This document shows positions 23,335-35,275 of a stretch of DNA of 64,000 nt, one piece after another. Location: assembly GCA_050084985.1 (NCBI GenBank), contig JBITNC010000002.1:7130001-7194000 (forward strand), given 5' to 3'. Numbering within the stretch: the stretch's first letter is position 1; each line of letters starts with the position of its first letter. This stretch comes from Nageia nagi (lineage: Eukaryota; Pinophyta). A program made the translations under genes and the position numbers. Under the pieces are notes generated by a model. The model had not been told where the DNA came from and did not search any database. It saw only the letters and a program-made list of their open reading frames with translations.

Positions 23335-23821
23335 TTTCAAATATCAAAAGAGACACTTAAATAGTGTAAAAGGCAATGATCCAAAGAATAAAAGAGTATC
23401 AAAATGTTGCTATAAAAGAACATCAAAGGCAATATAAATGACATCGATGCATATCAAGAGAAAGAGATCAGAACATGCAATATCATTTCTACCCGACCAA
23501 CAATAGTGTTTTGTAACACCACCTCTGCATAGATTTGTCAAACCCTTCATCCTTCTTTGCACATCTTTATTTTTGTTTGTAGATCTACATCTTTCATGTA
23601 GCTAACAACATGCTCTTAGGCCATTGGTGGTGTTTTCTTCTTATGGTATATTATTGCAATTGATGTATAATTTCTGTTATATTTGTTTTAATGTGAGTTG
23701 GATGAAACTACATTGTTTATCATGATTGTTTCATGGCATATTTTTGATATATACTTCAATAAATATATTGTAGACAAATAGTGTGTGAATTTATTATTTA
23801 TGCATTATTTTGAGGTCTAAA
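23335..23821 (+). repeat. gypsy1 3' LTR, second segment
   Basis: Begins TTCAAATATCAAAAGAGACAC and ends TTTTGAGGTCTAAA, collinear with 10144-10618. About 16 bases between 10128 and 10143 of the 5' LTR have no counterpart, lost at the junction with 22332-23334. Confidence 0.85.
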
Positions 23822-25800
23822 AATACAAAGTGTGCCTTATGGATATAAAATAAAATGAAAAGAGCACCTACTCATTTACCATGGATAATGTATAAAAAAT
23901 AAGTGAACATGGTACATAATGTTATTAAAACCATTAGAATAACAATTCAGTATGAATCATCTCTAAGAAAAGCATTCACTATTGATGGTAGAATAACAAG
24001 ATTAAAATATCATGTTTACCACAACTTTTTGAAGGTATTCTCATATTATAAGTATATAGACATTATTTTTTTAGTATTAATATACATTTTTTCAAAATAT
24101 AATAATTAATACTACTTGCACAATACAAAACTTTATGTACAACATATTTATCCACTTGCAATTTATGGATGTAAGAATTTACCTCCAGATCTAAAAAAGG
24201 TAAGTGGTCAACTATCAGTATTTCTAAGGTATGTCATGTTATGGTAATGCTCTATGAAAAAATAGCATGTGTAAATTTTTTTTGTTTTCTAATTTTTCTA
24301 TCAATTTTGAATACATTTGATGATATTATATTTTTATTAATAGGTGGGTAACTAGAAAGGAGATCCATGTGAGCAAAATACCTAGATGACATAGAGAAAT
24401 TGTTAAAATTATTTGTACCTTTGAAAAGAAAATGCTTGTTGCTTTTATGAACATACAAGTTCACATACTGATCCACCTAGTAGATGATATAGAAATAACA
24501 TGTGTTATAAGTGCTAGAAACATGTTTTTTGTGGAGAGATTTTTAAAAATACTAAAAGCATTCATTAGACAAAAATCATAACCAGAAGGATCAATGGGTG
24601 AGGGATACATTGTACAAGAATATTTTTTATGCATTTGAGTATATTTCTCAAAGCCATCCTCTTGCACCAAGATGTAACAAGCAAACAAAGATATAGAAAA
24701 ATTTTAAGGAGAGATTTTGGAATATAATGGGACAAATTATACTATTAAAGGTACTAACAATATTAAAGATATTATTAATTTATAATAATAAGTATAACAA
24801 GTACTTTGGATTTAATTTAATCAATGGTTACTAATGGATGTATATTGTGTCATTGTCATTTTATAAATTATCAGGAGTTTGAATCTATAAACTAGTTTAT
24901 CATGATGAATATGAAATGTTGCAAGGAATGGATTGAATTGTACAAAAGTAAAAGAAGTAGACTTGCAAAAGAATGTAACTTGTTTCATACACAATATCCA
25001 AGGGTTACACCTATACTTGCAAAGCTAAGAGCTAAAAATTGACCAACATAGTGTCCAAGGTCATGGTTGAGGGAAGCAATTGATGAGAAAGAAAGACAAG
25101 GAGATGAGAATATAAATGAATATATTCTAAATATAGTCATTGGATGCAATCAAAATGTAATTATTATTAATTTATTAATATGTGTTTAATTTTTTATTTT
25201 TTTAAGAGCATGATAGTTTATATAAATATAATGGTTGCACTAATAATATTTTTATGTAAATATTTGTAGGAATCGGCTTTCTCTTCAATGTGGGCATATG
25301 GTCAACACCTTAGAATTGGAAAGATTGATCTTAATAGAGTGATATTTGAATGTGGAGTGATGGTTGATTTTCACCAAGCAAGTCATGCAAGTACAAAATA
25401 TAAAAACTTGATAGAAGGAACATTACAATATGTTGGAAAAATTTAATAAATTTTTCAATTGAATTATAGGTCATTCCAATGTGTAGTATTTGGATGTAAA
25501 TGGTTTGAAACACTTGATAGAAGAACAATCTTACATGATGACAATAGTAAATACTTTGCAATCAACTCCACAAAATATTTAGCTGAAGATAAAGAACCTT
25601 ATGTTTTACCACAACATTGTAGTAAAGTATTTTTTGTCTACATGTAAAGGATGAGATAATGTGGTTTGTAATTAATGTTGATCCTAGAGGAAAACATATT
25701 GTATTTTATCCCAATGAAGATGATATAAATGATAATTACATTATTCATAAATATGTTTTATATTTTTATGAATGTTATGACAATTAAATGATTTATATTA
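23822..25800 (+). pseudogene. CACTA1 TNP2-type transposase, second half (broken)
   Basis: Resumes the transposase after gypsy1. At 24150-24240 is LPLAIYGCKNLPPDLKKVSGQ-type sequence. At 24440-24640 are NIQVHILIHLVDDIE and FLKILKAFIRQKS followed, after a stop, by PEGSMGEGYIVQEYF, the conserved RPEGSIAEGY block of plant CACTA transposases. At 25459-25647 is ELNYRSFQCVVFGCKWFE ... EPYVLPQHCSKVFFV, the C-terminal domain, normally KCDWFD ... DPFVLASQAxQVFYV. Numerous stops; not functional. Confidence 0.78.
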
Positions 25801-26414
25801 TTTATATTTTATAGACATATTGAAAGGTTGTATATGCATTTGATGATTTATAAAGATTCTAATTAAAACATATGTGGGTGTGTGAAAAAATATTGGTTCA
25901 CTTCATGGTCAAAAAGTGGTGCTTAAGTTGGATGAATTTAGAAGTTTAATATTTTCAACTAATTTTGTTCATTTTAGGATGTTTGGAGATGATATTGCAT
26001 CATATACGCATCATGTAATTTCAACTTACCGTTAGAATATTAAAAAAATATATCATAACACATAGCATTAGTAACAACATCAAAAATATAATAAAATTTA
26101 CGTTAGGCATTTTGTCAATCATAATATGTTAGAAATTTTTAAGAGGATCGAAATAAAATTATTTCAGATCTTGAAAGGAAAAAAGAATAATGCAAGGTTA
26201 GAAATTATACCATCAAGAGTGAGCAACCATAAAATGGAGAGAAACAAGAATTTGTTAAGGGGGAAAAATAAAGAAAAAACCCCCTACATTGCAAGAATGG
26301 TGAAAGGACAAAGAAAAATATAAGAGAGTTATAAAGAGCTCATTACAAAGATTTAGAAGAATTCCTAGATGATGAAAAGAGAAGAAAGCACCTAAATAAA
26401 TAGAGATGGAGAGA
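25801..26414. other. CACTA1 downstream region, no gene seen
   Basis: AT-rich 3' flank of the transposase gene. The 26126-26323 open frame is Lys-rich with no recognisable motif. Confidence 0.4.
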
Positions 26415-26535
26415 GGGAGTTATAAAGTAACTCCCATAATCTAAACTTGCCAACTTGCAATAGAAAAGATGGGAGTTATAAAATAACACCTATTCTAGAA
26501 GGAGTTACAAATTAGTGTAACTCCCATTCTAGAAT
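26415..26535. repeat. Cluster of GGGAGTTA palindromes near the CACTA1 right end
   Basis: GGGAGTTA/TAACTCCC hairpin at 26415-26435; an unpaired GGGAGTTATAAAATAAC copy at 26471; and a longer one at 26493-26534, where TTCTAGAA-GGAGTTAC pairs with GTAACTCC-CA-TTCTAGAA around an 8-base loop. Confidence 0.75.
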
Positions 26536-26834
26536 CATCTCACATGAGGAATAAAAATAAATGAATTATTCTCACATATTTGTGATAATATTCATAAGTC
26601 CATAAGAGGAAAAAATAGGTGTAGGGATTCTTTTGGAATATTTCTTACACCAACAAAATAAAAATAGAGGATAAATAATTAACCTCTACACCTAAACTAA
26701 CTAAGTAAAGGTTACAAATTCTAACATAACAATAGGAATAGCATCAAGAAGGTAAAAAATTAACCAAAATCAAGCCCCTGATGTGACCTGACAAAAATAA
26801 TGTCAGAAATCAAAAAATAAAAATGCTTGATATT

Positions 26835-26878
26835 ATTTTCGATACCCGATGACCATTTTCTTATAGTGTTAGCTTTTT
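26835..26878 (-). repeat. CACTA1 right terminal inverted repeat
   Basis: The reverse complement begins CACTATAAG and contains GAAAATAATATC, matching the left end at about 30 of 44 ungapped positions by hand count. Followed by TTA. Confidence 0.85.
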
Positions 26879-26881
26879 TGC

Positions 26882-27640
26882 CCAAAAATTCTATATACAT
26901 ATGAAAGGTCATTTCACTCTTGAATTCATACAAATTCATGGAATATTATCAATACAATTGATTAAGTTTTAAGGGTGATATCTAGCTCATCACACCCTCG
27001 CTTTGAAAGAAACATGGGCTTACTAGGTTTTAGTATGGGTGGAGATGTCACAATCATCTTTGGGGTGTTCATGTCAAATTATCTCTCCATCATTGGCTCC
27101 CCAATGAATGGATCTCTGCTAGATCTAGTTATGAATAATGAGTACCCTCCATCATCCATAATCACGATAGACCTAAATCTAGGTAATATTGGATCTTATT
27201 TATCATATCCTAGACCTTTGGATCTGGATCTATATAAGAATTTTTCTTCTCCTCCTAGTTATCTCTCATAAGTGGAAGTAGATATTTGGGTGTGGGGTAT
27301 CCTAAGGCTTCCTCCAACCCCAATGTACCTCTCTCGTGCTTCCCTTCTGGTCGCATGGTCATTCTCAAGTTTACCAGGTTATCAAACATCTTCTTAGCTA
27401 GATCTTTAGGTAGATCCACTCTCTCAACATGAACATAATATTTTTCAAACATATTATACGTCTCTTCCTTCCCTTATGCATTTTAAGCTTATCCATCCAA
27501 CTTTTCCTAGCCTAATCTCTTTGTTGTTTCCTTATGTCATCCTTGGAGATCTAGTTTATAGTACCATGAGAATCTTCTTCTCCTTATAACATTGATAAAC
27601 TTTCTTAGTTGATTACATTCATAACTCCTCCCAAAAAATG
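26882..27640 (-). pseudogene. gypsy3 gag start and leader
   Basis: Minus-strand frame 27452-27255 (NMFEKYYVHVERVDLPKDL and following) and more broken frames down to 26882. At 26882 the reading runs into the CACTA1 target duplication and continues at 1283. No zinc knuckle is seen in this part. Position next to a primer site and LTR supports gag, since the peptide itself is not strongly conserved. Confidence 0.6.
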
Positions 27641-27650
27641 TAAGGATTAT

Positions 27651-27663
27651 AGCTCTAATACCA
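27651..27663 (-). other. gypsy3 primer binding site
   Basis: Minus-strand TGGTATTAGAGCT, one base from TGGTATCAGAGC, the usual complement of plant initiator methionine tRNA. It lies six bases inside the LTR edge. Confidence 0.75.
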
Positions 27664-27669
27664 CTAATA

Positions 27670-28460
27670 TGTTCTTCATTATTAATTTTTTAAAATTTAT
27701 TAGCCAATATATGCAATGAATTAGAAAATGAGCAAGAAATAATAAAATAATGTTAAAAATACCTCAATGCATAAGAAAAATATGATATTAAATTCCAATG
27801 CCTCAATATATATAATTATTGAGCAAATAGAAGGCAAATATGACCCAATAGAGTTGATAATAGGCTTAAGGGACCAAATCTAGGGTACAACAAGCTAAGG
27901 GTTCCCATCCTTATTAGGGTTTTGAACCCCTAAATTTGAGATGAAGAACTAAATAGAATAAGGGTTACCATCCTTAGTAAAGATCTAGTAAGGTTTTCAT
28001 CCTACCAAATCCTTCGCTTGTCAGGTTATCATCCAACAAGAGGCCTAAGAGATGAAAATAGGCCACACTTTGGAGTAGAAGATGTTAAATAATGCTCAAG
28101 ATGCCTCTTTCATGCTACACTATCCATATATATAGGTGACATATCAAATTGGGTGCTAAGACCTCCACATAGAAGTCATTAAACTTGGACATCTTATGTC
28201 TAGCCTTGAGATCACTTCAAACTAAGCGCTCACCTCTAATCCCATGTTGGGATATTGAAATCATCACAACCATACTTAAATGCTCTTTACACACCTAACT
28301 AGCTCAAGGAGGGATACGTCCCACATTGGGGCTAACAATTGGTCCCTTAGACCCATAATTCTCTTATCTTGAGATTAGAATCATGCCTAAGATACATTAA
28401 AAGTACTACTACCTATTAAATCACATCTAAAAGGAATGGTTTTTAGGATGGAACGTCACA
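27670..28460 (-). repeat. gypsy3 5' LTR (about 791 bp)
   Basis: The minus-strand start TGTGACGTTCC at 28460 abuts the gypsy2 integrase reading exactly. The end is GAAGAACA at 27670, followed by the primer site. An internal TGTTAGCCCC at 28337 is an alternative, shorter start. The 3' LTR lies outside the window to the left. It contains CCCAATGTGGG and CCCAACATGGG short inverted repeats. Confidence 0.72.
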
Positions 28461-31400
28461 CAAATATACAATCAAGAGGTGATGTCAGAATATATCTAAA
28501 ATAAGTCTCAAATGTAGTTTTACTCATGGAAGTATGAATTGCCTTGGTGTAAGGGTGTTGGATGTAAACAAGATGATCATCCCAAGTCTTTGCATTTTTG
28601 CTACAATATCCCCAAAATAACCGAATTAAAGTCCTATTAACTACTTATGTTTGACCATTAGTATGAGGATTAAAAGCAATACTCTTTAGTCATGTGTCCA
28701 TATTGTCCCAAAAATAAAACCAAAATCTATCTAAAAACTTGGAATCTCTATAAAAAATAATTGATTTAGACAAACCAAAATAAACCCATATATGAGAAAA
28801 GAAAATATTTTGAGCTTCCTGACCAATAATAATCTTCTTACAAGGAATTAAAATACACATCTTGTTAAATATATCAACAACTACAAATAAATAAGCATGT
28901 CCCTTTATAGACATAGGCAAACCTGCAACAAAATCCATGAAGATACTTTTCCAAGGTTGTTTTGGAATTGGAAGTGGAATATGCAAACCTAATTTCCTAT
29001 TACTAGGCTTGGTGGCACAACATATTACACATCCTCACACATATTTTGAAATATGATCTTATTTTTATGGCTAATACACATACCTTTATAAAATTGACAT
29101 CATCTTTCCCATACCAAAATGACTAATAAGTTTAGAAGTGTGTACCTATATAATCAATTGAAATCTTTTATTTTTAGGAACACATGGCAAATTTAATTTT
29201 TAAATAAGTCCATTTATAAGATGATAATCATCCATACCTTCATAATTCAATCTAGATGTTTCGATCAACTTCTTATAAACTTCCTCAATATCAAAATTTA
29301 TCTAGTAAGCCTCCTAAAATACTTCATAAATGACATGAAAAACATCCATTACTAAAATCAAAGCTACTTTACATCTGCATCCCAATGTTAATGTTAAAGG
29401 AATAAGCGATCTGGACAACACATCTATAAGTTTATTTGGAGTGCCCTTATTATATTTGATGATAAGATGAAATTATTGTAATAATCCCATCCATTGAAAA
29501 TGCCTTATTTTTTGTAATAGTTGATGATCAATGTGCATAATAATTTCCTTACCAATTAAATAATGCTTCCATTCCTTTATTTCTTGTACCAATACATACA
29601 ATTCCTTGTCATTTATTAGGAAGTTAAAAGTTGTTCCACTAAACTTCTCAAAATGATAGCAAATTGGCCTCCTTCCTTGCATCAAAATAACTCCCATGGC
29701 ATACTAATTATCATCAATCTTTATATTGAAAGGTTGTTGTAATTTTAGGAGTATTCAAATTGGTGCTTTATTGATCTTCTACTTCAGTAAATCAAATGCA
29801 CTATGTTATTATTTTCCCCTATGAAAATTCTACCATTTTCTTGTAACATGATATAAAGGTGAAGATAAAAATAGAGAAATCAACAATAAATTTCTCAAAT
29901 ATTGAATAACACCTAGAAAACTCATGGTTTTAATAACATTGGTTAGTCTTGTCCATTCCACAATTGCTTTGAGCTTTTTAGGATCTATTCTAAGTTGTAC
30001 ACCACAAACAATATGGTTTAAGTACATCAAATTTTGCTTACCAAACTCACACTTACTCATTTTGATGAGCAAATTCTCATTTTGTAGAGTTTAAAGCATT
30101 TTCCTATGATGTATTAGATGATATTCCCATGTTAGACTATAAATAAGTATATCATAAAGATAAACTACAATAACAAATAAATCAACAAAGGGTCTAAGAA
30201 CATCATCCATTACCCTCATAAACATGGCTAGTTCATTACAAAAATTAAAAGGTCTAACAAGCCATTTAAACAAACCTTGCCTTATTTAGAAGGTTGTCTT
30301 CCAAATATCATCTTCCTTGATTCTCACTTGATGATAACCACTCCTCAAGTTCAACTTAAAGAAATAGTTTACCACATGCAACTTATCCAATATATCATTT
30401 ATTCGAGGCAAAGGATAATGATTTTTGATAGTGATTTTATTTAATGATCGATAATTAATACACATTCTCCATGACCTATTTTACCTTGAAACCTAAATAA
30501 TAAATGATCCACATGGAGATGTTCTCGTGCTAATCACACCTTGATGTATAAGCTCTGAAACATGCTTCTTAATCTTCTCACACTTTAATAAAATTGATTG
30601 ATAATACAAACCAATGTTTGATAGAGGTGCATTAGGTAACAACTGAATCTCATGTTGAATATATCAATTTGGTGGTAATCCCTCTGGTTTAGTATGCACT
30701 TCATGAAACTCATGCACAAGAGCTTGCACTTGTTTTAACTATCTCACCAATGTTAGCACTTCCTGTAGCACTAAAACTATCATGCATTCCATGTTGATCA
30801 TCTATTTTTGACCTCCTTCATCAAATTCTTAGAGAACCATAAGTACAAAGTTATTATTGGCACTTATCATGCATTTGATTTTGCTAACTGTAACCAAAGT
30901 CATTTTTTTCTTGATTTTATGGGCATAAACCTTAAAATGAATACCATATTTAATCAACCTATACTTATTTTCTCTTCTGAAATAAATAGCATCTATATCC
31001 CACAAATAAGAAGTCCCAAAAACTACACCACATATATCTAGAGGTATTATATCAACTATCACTTCATCATTGATCTTGCATTAAAAGGAAATTTCAACTT
31101 ACATTATTTCATAACTTGCAAATTTACATCACTATGAACTTGTCCTAAAGGGAATGGATGAGGATGACCATATGTCTTTAGCCTTAATTTAGCCATTAAA
31201 TTTTCTGCAATTAAGTAACCTTTAGAACCAAGACAAAAAAAATGAACCAATTCTAGTTTTATTTGATTGGATTTTGAGATGAAGAAGTTGAACGTTTTTC
31301 TCTTCAATAATCTTGGACTCTTTAATTGTTTGACTGCTGTATAATTAAATTCCACATCCATATCAAAATTTCCTTCAATTTCTTCACATTTTGTGATCAT

Positions 31401-32352
31401 CAAATTATTATTTTTCTTTTTCTTTTGCTTATTTAACTTCCAATATTTTTCATAAGTATGACCATCTTTATCACAATGTGAATAGTGACCTTTATGAACT
31501 TTGTTCTATGTAGTATTAGTAGTCTTCTTCTCTAGTTGCATATGCTTACCCTTCTCTTGAGATTTCCCTATTTCTTGCTAACCCTTTTTATTTTGATTAT
31601 ATTAAGAATTATCATACTACTTTTGTTTCCCATCCTCTTCCAAATACTAAGCTTGTATATTCACTTGATCAAGATTATTAGGATTAAACAACACAATAGT
31701 CTTTTGCATATGACTATGTAAACCCCTTATGTATTTCATTAATACTTAAGGATCTTTAAGAGGAATCACAAGTAAATAAGTTTGCTTCCTAAAATTTGTA
31801 GTGTATTATTGAACAAATTGTCCTTTTTGTTGCTTGAATAATTATCATTTAATTAATTATTTGTTACGATATCCCAAAGGATATAAGTGATCTTTAAGTA
31901 AGTTCTTAATTTCTTCTCAAGATGAAATAAGTGGTTGATTTTTATGCTAAAGGGATTCTACATGACTTTCCCACCATATCAAAGCGTGACCACTCATTTT
32001 AAGTCTTGTAAAAGAAATTTTATGAACATCCTCAACAACACCTTGAATTAGGAAATATATCTCTAATTACTTTAACCAATAGCTCAACTTGTCCAACAAA
32101 GGCTAGAATTTTCACTTTTTTCTCCACCTTGAAAGGTACAATTAGAGATGATGAAGTTGAATATTGGTTAAGTTCAGGTTGTCTTTCTCTATTCTCTTGT
32201 TATCTTAGTTCCTCTTCAACTTTGGATTATATTTGCATCATATCCATAAGTCGAATCATATTCTCTTCCATTGCAAGAAATCTCCTCTCAAATTTTATCT
32301 TGGATATTAAAAAACCAGGTTAATCTTCATTCAATCCTTCCATGGAATTTTT
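28461..32352 (-). pseudogene. Ty3/gypsy element gypsy2: gag, protease, RT, RNase H, partial integrase
   Basis: Read right to left. Gag lies at 32352-31480, with a zinc-knuckle trace near 31470 (SHCDKDGHTYEKYW). The protease region at 31403-30829 has MIVDIIPLDICGVVFGTSYL and RRENKYRLIK, with the active Asp motif degenerate. RT at 30660-29830 includes FNFCNELAMFMRVMDDVL and KMSKCEFGKQNLMYLNHIV. RNase H lies at 29697-29473 (FSGTTFNFLINDKELYVLVQ) and integrase at 28986-28465 (MDFVAGLPMSIKGHAYLFVV, YRDSKFL, NGQT). It is cut at 28461 by gypsy3 and at 32352 by copia A. Dozens of stops. A second family copy lies at 62177-64000. Confidence 0.8.
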
Positions 32353-32820
32353 TGTTAGAATTTGTAATGTAATATTGTCTAATATTTCTCCTTAATGTAA
32401 ATTTACTTAATACTTAACGTATCATTAGATACCTTAAAGTATTAAGGGAATAAAAATAAGAGAAGGATTAAAAATAAGTACGAATTTATAAATAGGTAAA
32501 GGATTAAAAATAGAAAAGAGATTAATTATAGAGTGGGTTTCTTCTTATATAAAAAGAAGAACCCTCCCCTTCTCTAGTTACACAATTGTAATGCAAGCTT
32601 TGCTATAGGTTTAGAGTCTGAGAGAGAGAAGAGATTTTGTAGGAGAGGTCCTTGAAAATGAGATATTAGTTAGTGGATGTACTCCCAAGGAGGGAGGAAC
32701 CATTTTATATCTTTTGTTATTTATATGATTGGCTTTAGTTATTGTGCTATTTGTTGTTGAAAGTGCCTTCTTGAGATTTTAGAAGATTAGAAGTTAAATC
32801 AGAAAGGGTTAATTTCTTCA
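32353..32820 (+). repeat. copia A 5' LTR (468 bp)
   Basis: TG...CA bounded. It carries a direct TTCTTCTTATATAAAAAGAAGAA palindromic TATA region near 32541 and, on the minus strand, the LTR hairpin motif at 32673-32703 (CTCCC/GGGAG inner stem). Confidence 0.9.
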
Positions 32821-32822
32821 AG

Positions 32823-32834
32823 TGGTATCAGAGC
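32823..32834 (+). other. copia A primer binding site
   Basis: TGGTATCAGAGC, the exact complement expected for plant initiator methionine tRNA, two bases after the LTR. Confidence 0.9.
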
Positions 32835-35035
32835 TATTCTTAGAGGCTTCGCTTCAGCATCCTTGAAGGTCTATTCCTCCTCTTTCTCCATCTAGTTTGT
32901 TGAGGTAAAAAAGTTTGAAGGTATAATCTTCTACCTCCTTTTTGTCAAATTTTGCTTTTATTACTAACCTTTTTGGATCTATGACGATGAGGTTAAGGCT
33001 AGCAAAATTTGATTAAAGTAGATAATATATCGCTATACTAACATGTTAGTTTAATTTTATGTTATTGTTATGCATTATTTTTTAGTTTATTAGTTGCAAT
33101 TTTTATAGTAAATTGCCTAATGTGCAGTAATAATATGCAATCTTTGCTTAAATTTAGCTATAATGTTATTATAGTTTAAATTTGCAAATTTTTACTTAAG
33201 TAGAATTGGGTAAAAAAAATTTGCAATTTTTTTTTTATCTATAATGCTATTATTGCAATTTTTTTACATTATTACAATGTATGTAAAAAAAAAAAAAAAA
33301 ACTATTATTTTTTTACAGTTTGAGAAACACTATATTTTTTTTACAATTTGTACAAAAAAATTGTATTTTATTTTTTTATAGTTTTATATATTGAACAATT
33401 ATAATTTTATTTTAGTATTTACAATTTTATTATTTATTAAAAAAAAAGCCATGCACTGGCTACCCAAGGGCATGAGCAGCGCCACTCGCTGGCCATCCAT
33501 GGTTGCTCAAGGGCATGTGCAACATCGCACTGTGGCTGCCTAAGGGTGTGCACAACGCCACTCAAAGGCAAGTGCCAGCCACCTTGTGGGGGTGTAATGT
33601 TACCCAATTTTTTTTTTGTTATAAAAAAATAATAATAATAATTAAAAAGAATTATATATATATTGGTAAGTTTTTTGTTTTTTTTAAAGAACAGGAATAT
33701 TTTAAAAAAAGGAAAGCTTTTTTAATGTGGGATTATTTATAAGTATGAATTATTATTTTTCGGTTAATTTTAAGCATTTTTTTAACCTAGTAATTCTTTA
33801 TTTGCTAATATTATCCTTTCACATTAAGTGCAAATTATTTTAGGGGTTTTTTTTTTAGCATGCCATTAAGATAAAGGTGGATTAATTGTGCATAGTTTAG
33901 TAATTTTATGCATGGATTAGTGTTAATTAATTATGCATGAATGGATTAATGCTATGTATGCATAGATTAATGTTATTTTATCTTAATGCATGTTTATTGC
34001 TCACATGTGGTTGGATAATTTTTTGCATTATTTTTTGTTCTAATGCATATTGCTAAATGGATAAAAAAGTTAATGCATGGTTTATTATTTTAACTTTATA
34101 CATGTGGTTGGATAAAATTCACTTAAATTCTTGCTTATGAATGAGATGTTAAATTGTAAATAAGAAATTATTTTAAGTCCATTTTTTAAGTAACAAGGGG
34201 GAGAATTTATTATTTTTTAATAATGAACCTTTGTACAAAGTTCCATTAGAGGCTGTGATAAAACCCATTAGAATCTTAGGATTATTTATTGTTAGTTAAA
34301 ATTAATAAACCTTGTGTAAAGAGTTCCATTAGGAGTTGTAACAAAACCTATTGGACTGGATGTACTTTCATTTTCAAAGCATTTTATTTATTTTGTACTT
34401 TTACTTTACATTGAAAATTATTTCTCCCTAAAATGAATACATCTACACATTTTTTCTTCAACATGACTTGTTTAGGGAGCCATGAGGTAAGGATAGGGCA
34501 AATTGGAGCCTTTTAATGTGACGATTCAAGTGGTGAAAAGTTCATACTTTTTAATTACCCCTAAGTCCTTTGTTGGTCTGGACTTAACTCCATATAGGTG
34601 GATAAGCATATGCGTAGTGATACCACATGTCTGTCCATCCATTCCAAAATTATCTTAATAACTTAGGAGAAAAATTGAAAACTTAATCAAGATAATTAAT
34701 TTGATTGATCCATCATATGTCACAACCTTGAAAAATAGCTCATACTTCTCCTTATGAGAGTACATCACTGACCAAGAGGAACTGGTTGAGGATTGGTAAG
34801 ACCTGGGCTCCTTGTGAGCATCCAGGTGAAAGCCTAATTTTAGATAAGAAAACAAATCTCAATTTTTCCCTTTCTTTGGTTATACTTGGTGACAAAGATG
34901 TTAGATGTATGTTATTATTCTTATTAACAATTTAAACATTTGATTTATTGGTTAGTTTTTTAAACATGTGTTTATTTTTAAATGCAACATGTATGCTTAC
35001 ATTATTTATCTTTTTTCATATTATTTTGTAGTAAT
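32835..35035 (+). other. copia A long leader
   Basis: About 2.2 kb without a supportable frame. It has A/T-homopolymer-rich sequence (33190-33430), then a GC-rich patch at 33450-33600 built of about three imperfect copies of a GGCTxCCxAAGGGCATG-GCAxCGCCACTC unit. Then comes a stretch (34430-34860) that matches, inverted, the copia B leader at 36440-36850. The small open frames here are shadows. Confidence 0.65.
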
Positions 35036-35165
35036 GGGAGACTCTTTTGCATCAAAGCATATCTTGGATGGTTCCAACTATGGTATTTAGAAACCTAGGA
35101 TGAAGGTAGAACTTCAAGCATGAAAACTTTGGATGATTATTAATAAAAAGTTCTCAAACTTTTCT
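35036..35165 (+). pseudogene. copia A gag, N-terminal stub
   Basis: ATG at 35036 starts a reading (MGDSFASKHILDGSNY, then a stop, KPRMKVELQA) that is the sister of copia B gag (MEDSILPKHILDDSNFETW). After about 43 codons the sequence switches to inverted copia B. Confidence 0.75.
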
Positions 35166-35275
35166 TTTTCAAAGCATAAGTGATTAGTGTAACCAGAGTC
35201 AATAAATCAATCAGACAAAGAATTATGAGACATGAAGTAGAGGGTCACAACAAAACCAGCTTAAATATTCTTTTT

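Larger units (their letters stand above)
10004..23821 (+). mobile_element. Ty3/gypsy (Tat-like) LTR retrotransposon gypsy1, with nested insertions
   Basis: Two related LTRs (10004-10618 and the split copy 18716-18839 plus 23335-23821) flank plus-strand gag, protease-like, reverse transcriptase, RNase H and integrase sequences. The order and the GRPWLHDMD, FECTNNMVEYKALILGL and VLPLELELPSL motifs point to the Tat/Athila branch of plant gypsy elements. The 5-bp flanks are AACAT (9999-10003) and AATAC (23822-23826), only a loose match, as expected if old. The LTR copies differ visibly (substitutions and small indels about every 10 bases after 10140). All coding parts carry stops. Confidence 0.85.
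1287..26878 (+). mobile_element. CACTA (En/Spm) DNA transposon CACTA1, 25.6 kb with nested insertions
   Basis: The left end starts CACTACTGG at 1287 and the right end finishes TTATAGTG at 26878. Both are flanked by the 3-bp direct repeat TTA (1284-1286 and 26879-26881), the expected target duplication of CACTA elements. The first and last 44 bases align without gaps as inverted repeats at about 30 of 44 positions. Both ends are rich in short CATCAG/CTGATG-type subterminal motifs. Inside are pieces of a TNP2/TNPD-type transposase in the plus direction (about 8180-10003 and 23850-25790) that are collinear if the gypsy1 insertion 10004-23821 is removed. The element alone is therefore about 11.8 kb. 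It interrupts gag of gypsy3. Confidence 0.88.

Noticed and set aside
26975-27271. 98-codon plus-strand frame
   Set aside because: Antisense to the gypsy3 gag region, no motif, low-complexity Ser/Leu content.
33503-33742. 79-codon frame in the GC-rich patch
   Set aside because: Formed by the local repeat and an A/T run; lies in a retrotransposon leader.
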